Shown here: positions 1 to 8,059 of the stretch, piece by piece
Position numbering within the stretch: position 1 is the first letter of the stretch
How the letters are laid out: each line of letters opens with the position of its first letter
Origin: DATEJJ01 sp039649115
GTDB lineage: Bacteria; Actinomycetota; Actinomycetes; Mycobacteriales; Micromonosporaceae
Direction of reading: 5' to 3'
NCBI GenBank assembly: GCA_039649115.1
Contig: JBBWZQ010000398.1
Location: 1-16,842, forward strand
DNA length: 16,842 bases
Notes under the pieces: generated by a model
What the model was told of the DNA's origin: nothing
Databases searched by the model: none
Seen by the model: only the letters and a program-made list of their open reading frames with translations
Program-made: the position numbers and the translations under genes

Positions 1-32
1 TCCAGCCCCAATCCCGTGTCACCCGAAAGCGC

Positions 33-37
33 GGAGG
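33..37 (+). promoter_or_regulatory. Ribosome binding site of the ABC ATPase gene
   Basis: GGAGG followed by a 10-base spacer to the ATG at 48. It supports that ATG as the start. The 47 bases before the gene are too short to show whether another gene ends there, and no promoter is evident in them. Confidence 0.6.
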
Positions 38-47
38 TGCCGACATC

Positions 48-770
48 ATGAACGTGCTGGAGTTGCGGGACGTGCACCGGACACACGGGCGCGGTCCGAC
101 GGCGGTACGGGCGCTGCGCGGGATCTCCGTCGCGGTGCGCCCCGGCGAACTGGTGGCCGTGATGGGGCCCTCCGGCTCGGGCAAGTCGACCCTGCTCAAC
201 CTGGCCGGCGGGCTGGACCGGCCGTCGGCCGGCGAGGTGCTGGTGGAAGGCACCCCGCTGGCCGGCTGCTCCCGCACCCAGCTGGCCGCCCTGCGCCGCC
301 GCCGCGTCGGGTACGTGTTCCAGGATCTCAACCTGCTGCCCAGCCTGACCGCGGTCGAGAACGTCGCGCTGCCGCTGGAGCTGGACGGTACGAGCGTGCG
401 CCGGTCCCGCCGGCTCGCGCTGGCCGCGCTGGCCGACGTGGGGCTCGAGGAGATCGCCCACCGGTTCCCGGACACGATGTCCGGCGGGCAGCAGCAGCGG
501 GTCGCGATCGCCCGCGCACTGGTCGGAGAGCGGCGGTTGGTACTCGCGGACGAGCCGACCGGCGCGCTGGACTCGCAGACGGGCGAGGCGGTGCTGCGGC
601 AGCTCCGGTCCACAGTGGACAAAGGTGCCGCCGGCGTCCTGGTGACGCACGAGGCGCGCCACGCGGCCTGGGCGGACCGGGTGATCTTCCTGCGGGACGG
701 CGGGATCGTGGACACCTCGGGTCCGCTGATCCAGCCCGAGGAGTTGCTCAGCTCGGGGCCGGCATCGTGA
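48..770 (+). CDS. ABC transporter ATP-binding protein, MacB/LolD type
   Basis: This 240-residue protein is the ATPase half of an exporter and would act at the inner face of the membrane with the next gene product. Visible motifs: Walker A GPSGSGKST at residues 40-48, Q-loop glutamine Q92 in YVFQ, signature MSGGQQQR at 144-151 (the SGGQ form), Walker B LVLADEP around 164-170 with catalytic E169, D-loop near GALD at 172-175, and switch histidine H201 in VTH. Length and the LNLLPSLTAVENV segment after the Q-loop are typical of the MacB/LolD subfamily that works with FtsX-like permeases. The stop overlaps the permease start by four bases, so the two are translationally coupled. The substrate cannot be read from sequence; lipoproteins, peptides or drugs are handled by relatives. 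Confidence 0.95.
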   Translation: MNVLELRDVHRTHGRGPTAVRALRGISVAVRPGELVAVMGPSGSGKSTLLNLAGGLDRPSAGEVLVEGTPLAGCSRTQLAALRRRRVGYVFQDLNLLPSLTAVENVALPLELDGTSVRRSRRLALAALADVGLEEIAHRFPDTMSGGQQQRVAIARALVGERRLVLADEPTGALDSQTGEAVLRQLRSTVDKGAAGVLVTHEARHAAWADRVIFLRDGGIVDTSGPLIQPEELLSSGPAS

Positions 771-3505
771 CCTCCTACCTCTCGACGTGGTGGGCCGCGT
801 TGCGGGTCGCCCGCCGCGAGGCCAGCCGGGCCCGGGGCCGGTCCGCCCTGGTGATCGCGATGATCGCGCTGCCCGTGCTGTTCCTCGCGTACGCCGCCGT
901 CAGCTACGACATGTTCCACCTGACGAGGGCGGAGCGGGCGACGCGGGCCATGGGCGCCGGCGATGCCTACGTCAGCTGGCAGTTCGAGGGGCCGATCGGC
1001 CAGATGCTGCCGGATGACCTCGGCTATGACTTCATGGAGGGTACGAAGCCGGCGTCGCACACGACCGCCCAACTGCTCGGCGCGCTGCCGGCGGGCGGCC
1101 GGGCGATCAGGTACACCCGCAGCGCGGTGCGCATGCGCACGGTGACCGGCATAGGCGACATCGACGCGGTGGGCCTGGACGTGGGCGACCCGCTGGCGCG
1201 GGGCATGGTACAGCTGCTGCGTGGGCGCGCGCCCGCCAGTGACGGCGAGGTGGCCGCGAGCGAGTCCGCGCTGGCCCGGTTGGGGGTGGGCCTGGGCGGG
1301 CAGGCGTCGATGAGCAACGGGACGCACGCGTACACCGTCGTGGGGGTCGTCGAGTTGCCCAGCCGGCTCCGGGACACGCTGGTGTTCCGGCCCGGCGCCG
1401 CGCCGAACACCGGACCGGACAATGAGCGCAACCCGGACACGGGCGGTTGGCTCGTGGACACGCCCGCGCCGATCTCTCTGGCCCAGGTCCGGGCGCTCAA
1501 CCGGCGCGGGATGGTGATCCTCTCCCGCGCGGTGCTCCTCGACCCGCCGCCGGCGCCGCCGCAGGCCTCCGGCGCCGGCAACACCCTGTCGCTCGGCGGG
1601 GTGGTGGCCGGCGTCGCGCTGCTGGAGATCGTCCTGCTGGCCGGCCCGGCCTTCGCCGTCGGCGCCCGCCGCCGGCAGCGCGATCTGGCCCTGGTCGCGG
1701 CGAACGGCGGCACCCCGGCCCAGCTGCGCCGCCTGGTCCTCGCCGACGGGGTGCTGCTCGGTCTGCTCGCGGGGGTGCTCGGGCTGGCCGGTGGCGTGCT
1801 GCTGGCGTTCGCCGGCCGGCCGGTGCTGGAGGCGCACCTGACCCACTACCGGGCCGGCGGGTACCGCGTCTTCCCGACCGCGCTGCTGGCCATCGCCGCG
1901 CTCGCCGTCCTGACCGGGGTGCTCGCGGCGGTGGTACCCGCGTTCGTCGCGGCCAGGCAGGACGTGGTGGCCGTGCTGGCCGGCCGGCGCGGCACCCCCC
2001 GCTCGCGCAAGCGCTGGCTGTTCGCGGGTGCGGGTCTGTGCCTGCTGGGCGTGGTGACGTCGGGCTACGGCGCGGTGCGGACCTCCACCGATCTGATCGT
2101 CGGCGGGCTGGCCCTGGGGGAACTGGGCCTGGTGCTGTGCACCCCGGCGCTGGTCGGCCTGATCGCCCGGATCGGCCGGCTGCTGCCCGCGGCGCCGCGC
2201 ATCGCGCTGCGCGACAGCGCCCGCAACCGGGCCGCCGCCGCCCCGGCCATTTCCGCCGTGATGGCGGCGGTCGCGGGCAGCATGGCCATGGCGGTGTACC
2301 TGGGCGCGTCCCACGAGCGGGACGCCCTCAGCTACGCACAGAGCCTGCCAACCGGGTACGCCATGATCACGAGCTCGGCGAAGCTGGACGGGCCGGCGCG
2401 GGACACGGTCACCCGGATCCTGCGCGGCACGCTCCCGGCGAGCCAGGTGATCGCTCTCCAGACGGAGGCGTGCCCGCCGGGGGCAAAGGCCGGCTACTCC
2501 TGCCGGATCGCCGTCAAGCTGCCCGCCGCGCAGGTGTGCCCGTTCGGGCCCGAGGAGTTTCCCCTTCCCCCGGCGCGGCAGCGGGCCGCGGCGCACGACG
2601 CCCGCTGCACCGGCCCCGGCGCCACGAGCTGGTCGTTCGGCAGCCTCACCGGCGGAGCATGGGTGGACGACGGCCAGAACGTGGCGGTCCTGACCAGAGC
2701 GGCGGCGGCGGACGCGGCGGCCGCCGCGGCCACCCTGCGGGCCGGCGGCGTGATCGTCCCTGACCCGCGGTTCCTGGTGGACGGCGAGGTGACGCTGGAG
2801 GCGACGACCGAGGCCGACCCGGGCGCGAGCCAGCAACCGGCCAACGCGGCGCCCGTCTCCCGCACGGTCAGAGTGCCCGGGTACGCGCTGTCCAGCGGCA
2901 CCATGCGGACCGGAACCTTCTCCGTCATGTCCCGTGCCGCGCTCGCCAAGGCCGGCATGGGTACGCAGTTCGCGGGCCTGGTGGCGGTCACTTCCCGGAT
3001 GCCGAGCCAGGCCGAGCAGGACCGGTTGCGGGCCCAGATATCGGCGCTGTCCGACGCGTACCAGGTCAATGTCGAGCGGGGGCCGCGGACCTCGGCCGAC
3101 TCGATGGCGTTGATCCTCGCGCTCGCCGCGGCGGCCATCGCGCTGGGCGCGGCGGCCATCGCCACCGGCCTGGCCGCCGCCGACGGCCGCGCGGACCTCG
3201 CCACACTGGCCGCGGTGGGCGCGGCGCCACGGGTACGGCGGGTGCTGTCGCTGAGCCAGTCCGGGGTGATCGCCGGGCTCGGCTCCCTGCTCGGCAGCGT
3301 GGCCGGGTTGGGTGCCGCGTTCGCGGTACTGGTCGCGCTCAACCGGCCCTGGGTCGACAAGTGGCCGGCGCCGAGCCCGTACCCGCTGGTGGTGCCCTGG
3401 CTGAACCTCGGCATCGCGCTGCTCGCGGTGCCGGCGATCGCGATGCTGTCGGCCGGCCTGCTGACCCGGTCCCGGCTGCCCATCGAGCGGCGGCGTCCCA
3501 CCTGA
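767..3505 (+). CDS. FtsX-like ABC transporter permease
   Basis: This is the membrane partner of the preceding ATPase. The GTG start at 767 shares GTGA with the ATPase stop. The 912-residue protein has an N-terminal transmembrane segment around residues 26-50 followed by an extracytoplasmic region to about 270. Then comes a first FtsX domain with several helices (about 275-400, including the cytoplasmic ARRRQRDLALVAANGGTPAQLRR stretch, which is an FtsX hallmark). Three further helices lie in the middle, then a second large extracytoplasmic region, and a C-terminal FtsX domain with its own DLATLAAVGAAPRVRRVL coupling stretch and final helices. This doubled layout of about ten helices is common in large actinobacterial FtsX permeases. 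The second extracytoplasmic region has several cysteines (AQVCPFG, DARCTG, EACPPG, YSCRI) that could form disulfides. The substrate is unknown. Confidence 0.92.
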   Translation: MTSYLSTWWAALRVARREASRARGRSALVIAMIALPVLFLAYAAVSYDMFHLTRAERATRAMGAGDAYVSWQFEGPIGQMLPDDLGYDFMEGTKPASHTTAQLLGALPAGGRAIRYTRSAVRMRTVTGIGDIDAVGLDVGDPLARGMVQLLRGRAPASDGEVAASESALARLGVGLGGQASMSNGTHAYTVVGVVELPSRLRDTLVFRPGAAPNTGPDNERNPDTGGWLVDTPAPISLAQVRALNRRGMVILSRAVLLDPPPAPPQASGAGNTLSLGGVVAGVALLEIVLLAGPAFAVGARRRQRDLALVAANGGTPAQLRRLVLADGVLLGLLAGVLGLAGGVLLAFAGRPVLEAHLTHYRAGGYRVFPTALLAIAALAVLTGVLAAVVPAFVAARQDVVAVLAGRRGTPRSRKRWLFAGAGLCLLGVVTSGYGAVRTSTDLIVGGLALGELGLVLCTPALVGLIARIGRLLPAAPRIALRDSARNRAAAAPAISAVMAAVAGSMAMAVYLGASHERDALSYAQSLPTGYAMITSSAKLDGPARDTVTRILRGTLPASQVIALQTEACPPGAKAGYSCRIAVKLPAAQVCPFGPEEFPLPPARQRAAAHDARCTGPGATSWSFGSLTGGAWVDDGQNVAVLTRAAAADAAAAAATLRAGGVIVPDPRFLVDGEVTLEATTEADPGASQQPANAAPVSRTVRVPGYALSSGTMRTGTFSVMSRAALAKAGMGTQFAGLVAVTSRMPSQAEQDRLRAQISALSDAYQVNVERGPRTSADSMALILALAAAAIALGAAAIATGLAAADGRADLATLAAVGAAPRVRRVLSLSQSGVIAGLGSLLGSVAGLGAAFAVLVALNRPWVDKWPAPSPYPLVVPWLNLGIALLAVPAIAMLSAGLLTRSRLPIERRRPT

Positions 3506-3557
3506 CGGCCCACTCCCGGATGCGTGCCATCGCACGGCCGCTGCCGGCCGCGCAAGC

Positions 3558-3572
3558 GGTGGGTACCCCACC
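3558..3572. terminator. Small GC-rich hairpin after the ABC permease gene
   Basis: GGTGGG-TAC-CCCACC forms a perfect six-base-pair stem with a three-base loop, 53 bases after the permease stop. There is no T tract, as is usual in high-GC actinomycetes. A second, weaker hairpin (CGTGC-CATC-GCACG) lies just upstream. It may act as a terminator or mRNA 3' stabiliser; the stem is short, so this is tentative. Confidence 0.35.
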
Positions 3573-3608
3573 CTGAGGTCGGCATCGCGACTCTCGGAGG
3601 TGGTAAAG

Positions 3609-3650
3609 ATGATCGACTTGTGGCCCGGGCCCGGCTTTGCCCACTGCTGA
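3609..3650 (+). CDS. Candidate 13-codon mini-ORF (leader peptide or micropeptide)
   Basis: An ATG at 3609 is preceded by GGAGG at 3596-3600 with an 8-base spacer, which is close to ideal. It opens a frame encoding MIDLWPGPGFAHC before TGA. It sits in the 162-bp gap between the ABC permease and the nucleotidyltransferase, ending 17 bases before the ATG of the latter. The downstream gene itself has only a weak ribosome binding site, so the mini-ORF could be a leader that feeds ribosomes to it or controls it. The peptide is unusual (Trp-Pro-Gly-Pro-Gly, a terminal Cys) but I do not recognise a family. Chance occurrence is possible, because a short frame with a good ribosome binding site is not rare in such DNA. 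Confidence 0.35.
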   Translation: MIDLWPGPGFAHC

Positions 3651-3667
3651 GGCCCGCATGACCCACA

Positions 3668-4384
3668 ATGGCTGGCGTGTCGCACGACTCGCACCACGGC
3701 AGCCCCGGCTGGATCCTGGCCGAGGAGATCACGGACGCGGTACGGCGGCGGTTCTCGGCCGAGGTACTGGCGGTGGGGGTCCACGGTGCGCTGGCGCACG
3801 GCGACGAGCACGGGGACACCGACGTGAACCTGGTCGTCGTGACCTACGCCCCGGGTGCCGGCCCGCATCCGGCCACCCGTCGGGTGGCCGGGCGGGTGGC
3901 TGAGGTGGTGGTCATCGGGGCCGAGGAGTACCTGCGCCACGCCCGTACCCTCACCACCGCCTGGCCCCTGGCGGCCGACCAGTACATGACGACGCGGTGC
4001 ACGTACGACCCGGACGACTGGTACGTGCGGCTGCGCGACGCCCACCTGGCCCGGCTGGCCTCCTCGTCCGCCGCCGAGTTCGCCGCACTGGCCAGGGAGG
4101 CGTGGTACCGCGCGCACCAGGCGGTCGCCCGCGCCCGGTCACTGGCCGGCCGGTACGAGACCGACGCGGCACTGGTCGCGCTGTGCGACGCGCGGGTGGG
4201 TGCCTCGATCGTGGAGGGCCTGCTGACCCGCACGTACTTCCGCGACGGGGCGGACGCGACCCGGCGCACCGGGATCGCCGGTACGGACATGCTCGAACTC
4301 GCCGCCCGGCTGGACACGCAGGCGCAGGAACTGGAGCGCCGGGGACGGCCCGTGGACGGCGACGTGGCGGATCTCTTCCGCTAA
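3668..4384 (+). CDS. Nucleotidyltransferase, KNTase/ANT(4')-like
   Basis: This 238-residue protein has the nucleotidyltransferase signature of the Pol beta superfamily near its N-terminus: GVHGALAHG at 37-45, then TDVNLVVV at 51-58. In aminoglycoside 4'-nucleotidyltransferases the second motif reads D-x-E or D-x-D; here it is D52-x-N54, so one metal ligand is replaced by Asn. A candidate third acidic residue is E79 in AEVVVIGAEEYL, which resembles the VEV...EE segment of kanamycin nucleotidyltransferase. The C-terminal half is alpha-helical and resembles the KNTase C-terminal domain. The reaction would be transfer of a nucleotide from NTP to a small molecule, but activity and substrate are uncertain given N54. 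The ATG at 3668 has no strong ribosome binding site; GTG at 3677 is an alternative. The end overlaps the VIT1-like gene tail to tail by four bases. Confidence 0.8.
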   Translation: MAGVSHDSHHGSPGWILAEEITDAVRRRFSAEVLAVGVHGALAHGDEHGDTDVNLVVVTYAPGAGPHPATRRVAGRVAEVVVIGAEEYLRHARTLTTAWPLAADQYMTTRCTYDPDDWYVRLRDAHLARLASSSAAEFAALAREAWYRAHQAVARARSLAGRYETDAALVALCDARVGASIVEGLLTRTYFRDGADATRRTGIAGTDMLELAARLDTQAQELERRGRPVDGDVADLFR

Positions 4385-5112
4385 CCGATCCCGCTGACGC
4401 CGATCAGCTTGCCGATCAGGTAGGTGGCGCCGGCGGCGGCCAGGCCGAGCGCGAACTGCCGCATCCCGCTGCCCCACCACCTGCGACTGGTGAACCGGGC
4501 GGTCAGCGCGCCGGCCGCGAACAGGCCCACGCCACCCACGACGAGCGAGAGCCACAGCTCGGTCGAGCCCACCAGGTAGGGCACCAGCGGCACCAGCGCA
4601 CCGGCGGAGAAGCACAGGAACGAGGAGATCGCGGCGACCCAGGGGCTGGGCATCTCCTGCGGGTTGACGCCCAGCTCCTCCTGCGCGTGTACCCGCAGGG
4701 CCTCGTCGGGGTTGCGGCCCACCGCGGTGGCCACCTGCCGGGCCAGGTCGGGTGGCAGGCCCCGACTGATCCACATGGACGCCAGCTCCTCGGCCTCCAC
4801 CTCCGGATTGTGCTCCAGCTCGTGCCGCTCCTTGGCCACCTCGTGCGCGACCTGCTCGTTCTGGGTGCGCACGCTCGTGTACTCGCCGAGGCCCATGGAG
4901 ATGGCGCCGGCGACCAGGCCGGCGAAGCCGGTCAGCACCACGCTCTTGGCGGAGACGCCGCCGCCGCCCACGCCCGCGATCAGGGCGATGTTGGTCACCA
5001 GGCCGTCCATCGCGCCGAACACGGCCGGGCGCAGCCAGCCGCCGGACACGTCGGCGTGGTGGTTCGGGTCGTAGGCGGCCGGCGTCGGATCAGAGGGCAG
5101 GGTCTCGGTCAT
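4381..5112 (-). CDS. VIT1/CCC1-family transporter
   Basis: This 243-residue membrane protein belongs to the family of vacuolar iron and manganese transporters, whose bacterial members are thought to export Fe2+ or Mn2+. The start of the conserved core is recognisable: GAMDGLVTNIALIAGV at residues 33-48, then a second helix with GAISMGLGEYTSVRTQNE, where conserved Gly, Met and Glu residues fall in the metal path. An extended, strongly charged cytoplasmic region follows (about 85-150, HELEHNPEVEAEEL), comparable to the metal-binding linker of the family. Three C-terminal helices complete the five-helix topology. A ribosome binding site GGGAG lies seven bases before the ATG. It is 13 bases behind map, so probably co-transcribed as the last gene of the run. 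The actual metal is not determined. Confidence 0.88.
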   Translation of the reverse strand: MTETLPSDPTPAAYDPNHHADVSGGWLRPAVFGAMDGLVTNIALIAGVGGGGVSAKSVVLTGFAGLVAGAISMGLGEYTSVRTQNEQVAHEVAKERHELEHNPEVEAEELASMWISRGLPPDLARQVATAVGRNPDEALRVHAQEELGVNPQEMPSPWVAAISSFLCFSAGALVPLVPYLVGSTELWLSLVVGGVGLFAAGALTARFTSRRWWGSGMRQFALGLAAAGATYLIGKLIGVSGIG

Positions 5113-5125
5113 CGGGCATCTCCCG

Positions 5126-5979
5126 TCACGGCAGCGTCAGGATCTCGGCGCCGTCCTCGGTCACCACGACGGTGTGCTCGAACTGGGCCGTCCACTTGCG
5201 GTCCTTGGTCACCACGGTCCAGCCGTCGGCCCAGGTGTCATAGAGATAAGTGCCGAGTGTGATCATCGGCTCGATCGTGAAGGTCATTCCCGGCTCCATC
5301 GGCGTGGTGAGCGCGGGGTTGTCGTAGTGCGGGATGTACAGGCCGTTGTGGAAGGCCTCGCCGATGCCGTGGCCGGTGAAGTCGCGCACCACGCCGTAGC
5401 CGAAGCGCTTCGCGTACGCCTCGATGACCCGGCCGATCACGCTCAGCGGCCGCCCCGGGGCCACCGCCCGGATGCCCCGCATCATCGCCTCGTGGGTGCG
5501 CTCGACGAGCAGCCGGGCCTCCTCCGACACGGTGCCCACGCAGAACGTGGCGTCGGTGTCGCCGTGCACCCCGCCGATGTAGGCGGTGACGTCGACGTTG
5601 ATGATGTCGCCGTCCTCGATCACCGTGGAGTCGGGGATGCCGTGGCAGATCACCTCGTTGAGCGAGGTGCAGCACGACTTGGGGAAGCCCCGGTAGCCCA
5701 GGGTCGACGGGTACGCGCCGTGGTCGCAGAGGAACTCGTGCACCACGCGGTCGACCTCGTCGGTGGTCTCGCCCGGCTTGCAGTGCTCACCGGCGAGCAC
5801 CGTGGCCTGCGCGGCCAGCCGGCTGGCCAGGCGCATCTTCTCGATCGTCTCCGGTGACTGGACGTAGGAGCCCGTGTACGCCTGGGGACGCTTCTTGCCC
5901 ACGTACTCCGGGCGCGCGATGGCGGGCGGGACCTGGCGCCAGGGCCCGATGCGGCCGGGGGCGAGCGGCGTACGAGCGT

Positions 5980-5983
<4 letters not shown>
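5126..5983 (-). CDS. map: Methionine aminopeptidase, type I
   Basis: It removes the initiator methionine from nascent proteins in the cytoplasm. All five metal ligands are present: D131 and D142 in INVDVTAYIGGVHGD, H205 in FTGHGIG, E238 in TIEPM and E269 in FEHTVVV. The substrate histidine H114 in CHGIP is also there. At 285 residues it has the N-terminal extension with RPEYVGKK and PxxP-type motifs typical of the actinobacterial type Ic enzyme (the M. tuberculosis MapB type, which uses the same ligand numbering). Actinomycetes often carry two map genes; this type lies outside the secY-adk-map cluster. Its ATG overlaps the stop of the PNPOx-family gene (ATGA), so it is translationally coupled to the end of the amine-catabolic operon, an odd location for a housekeeping enzyme. 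Confidence 0.96.
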
Positions 5984-6600
<617 letters not shown>

Positions 6601-6605
6601 GGGGA

Positions 6606-7295
6606 CTAGAGTAGCGAAGCTTTCACCAGGGCCTCGAACAGCCGCCGGTCCGGGGTCTCCTCCACGTGCCACTGCACACCCAGCGCGAAGGACCGCCCGG
6701 GATCCTCGACCGCCTCGATCAACTCGTCCGCCGGGCACCAGCCCACCGCGGTCAGCGTGCCCGGGTCGGCCACGCCCTGGTGGTGGAAGGAGTTGACGGT
6801 CAGCGAGCCGCCCAGCACCGCGTGGCACCGGGAACCGGCCGCCAGGCGTACCTCGTGCTCGCCCATCTGGTCGCCGCCCGGGCGGTGCCGGGTGTCGCCG
6901 AGCGTGTCGGGCAGGTGCTGGTGCAGCCGGCCGCCCGCGGCCACCGCCATCAGCTGCATCCCGCGGCAGATGCCCAGCACCGGCAGGTCGGCGGCGAGGG
7001 CCGCGCGCAGCAGGGGCAGTTCGGCCGCGTCCCGGTCGGGCCGGGCCCGCGTCGCCTCGTGCGGCCGTTCGCCGAAAAGACCCGGATCCACGTCGGCGCC
7101 ACCGGTCAACACGAGGCCGTCCAGGCTCGCCAGGATTTCGGTACCCGGGTCGTCCGGCGGGATCAGCACGGCGCGACCGCCCGCCTCGTGCACGCCCCGG
7201 ACGTAGGCCATCGGCAGCACCGCGGAGAACGTGTCCAGCAGTCCGAACCGCGCCGGTTCGGCGTAGGTCGTCAGCCCGATGACAGGTCTGGTCAT
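6606..7295 (-). CDS. Gamma-glutamyl hydrolase, PuuD-like class I glutamine amidotransferase (peptidase C26)
   Basis: It is expected to hydrolyse a gamma-glutamyl amide, releasing glutamate and the oxidised amine product, as PuuD does with gamma-glutamyl-GABA. The catalytic triad is visible: nucleophile C110 in LGICRGMQLM, H210 and E212 in GVQWHVEE. The oxyanion stretch LTGGADVDP at 63-71 and the NSFHHQGV motif typical of PuuD/peptidase C26 are also present. The 229-residue length from the ATG at 7295 fits the family; the longer frame upstream merely overlaps the SDR gene. The start overlaps the SDR stop as ATGA, so the two are coupled. As the last catabolic step of the operon it would recycle the glutamate used by the ligase. 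Confidence 0.9.
   Translation of the reverse strand: MTRPVIGLTTYAEPARFGLLDTFSAVLPMAYVRGVHEAGGRAVLIPPDDPGTEILASLDGLVLTGGADVDPGLFGERPHEATRARPDRDAAELPLLRAALAADLPVLGICRGMQLMAVAAGGRLHQHLPDTLGDTRHRPGGDQMGEHEVRLAAGSRCHAVLGGSLTVNSFHHQGVADPGTLTAVGWCPADELIEAVEDPGRSFALGVQWHVEETPDRRLFEALVKASLL
6608..6613 (-). promoter_or_regulatory. Possible -10 element for leaderless transcription of the PNPOx-family gene
   Basis: On the minus strand TACTCT (TANNNT type) ends seven bases before the ATG at 6600, the spacing expected if transcription begins at the ATG. The gene lacks a ribosome binding site, which agrees with leaderless expression. No convincing -35 box is seen, so this is weak. Confidence 0.3.
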
Positions 7296-8059
7296 AGTGG
7301 CGTCACGTAGGCGCCGATGATGCCGCCGTCGACGACGAACGTGTTGGCGGTCATGAAGGACGCGTCGTCGCTGGCCAGGAACGCGACCGCGGCGGCGATC
7401 TCCTCGGGCTCGGCGAACCTGCCCATCGGTACGTGGACCAGCCGGCGGGCGGCGCGCTCCGGATCCTTCGCGAACAGCTCCTTGAGCAGCGGCGTGTTCA
7501 CCGGTCCCGGGCACAGCGCGTTCACCCGTACCCCCTGACGGGCGAACTGGACGCCCAGCTCGCGGGTCATCGCGAGCACACCGCCCTTGCTCGCGGTGTA
7601 GGAGATCTGCGAGGTGGCCGCGCCGACCAGGGCCACGAAGCTCGCGGTGTTGATGACCGAGCCCCTGCCCTGCCGCAGCATGTGCGGGATCGCGTACTTG
7701 CAGCACAGGTACACGCTGGTCAGGTTGACCCGCTGCACCCGGTCCCACGCCTGCAGGCCGGTGTCCAGGATGGAGTCGTCGTCGGGCGGCGAGATGCCGG
7801 CGTTGTTGAAGGCGATGTCCACGCTGCCGTGCCGCTCCACCACCCCGGCGAACAGGTCGCGGACCGCCTCCTCCGAGGTGACGTCGGCGACCACGAACTC
7901 GCCGCCGACCTCCTCGGCAGCCACCTTGCCGGCGTCCAGGTTGACGTCCACGACCACGACCCGCGCACCCTCCGCGGCGAACCGGCGCGCGGTCGCCAGG
8001 CCGATCCCGCTGGCGGCGCCGGTGATGACCGCCACCCGGCCTTCCAGACGTGCAGCCAC
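7292..8059 (-). CDS. Short-chain dehydrogenase/reductase (SDR), probably NAD-dependent
   Basis: A 255-residue classical SDR. It has the cofactor motif TGAASGIG at 13-20, D38 at the end of the second strand (favouring NAD over NADP), NNAG at 85-88, and the catalytic set N112, S140, Y154 and K158 (YTASK). The C-terminal FVVDGG is typical of the FabG-like clan, but the operon is not a fatty acid locus. The GTG start shares its first base with the last base of the ALDH stop (TAGTG), and GGAGG lies four bases before it. It sits between an aldehyde dehydrogenase and a gamma-glutamyl hydrolase. The likely role is oxidation of an alcohol group on a gamma-glutamylated amine to the aldehyde. The substrate is inferred from context only. 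Confidence 0.9.
   Translation of the reverse strand: MAARLEGRVAVITGAASGIGLATARRFAAEGARVVVVDVNLDAGKVAAEEVGGEFVVADVTSEEAVRDLFAGVVERHGSVDIAFNNAGISPPDDDSILDTGLQAWDRVQRVNLTSVYLCCKYAIPHMLRQGRGSVINTASFVALVGAATSQISYTASKGGVLAMTRELGVQFARQGVRVNALCPGPVNTPLLKELFAKDPERAARRLVHVPMGRFAEPEEIAAAVAFLASDDASFMTANTFVVDGGIIGAYVTPL

Noticed and set aside
767..3505. Reading the FtsX-like permease as two fused or frameshifted genes
   Set aside because: One uninterrupted frame with two FtsX domains and two extracytoplasmic regions is a normal layout for large actinobacterial members.
6601..6828. N-terminal extension of the PNPOx-family protein by 76 codons
   Set aside because: The extra residues are an Arg/Gly/Pro-rich shadow of the PuuD-like gene; the family's N-terminus begins at the ATG at 6600.
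7296..7748. Long N-terminal extension of the PuuD-like hydrolase
   Set aside because: It overlaps the SDR gene, is low-complexity and not part of the peptidase C26 family; ATG at 7295 gives the normal start MTRPVIGLTTY.
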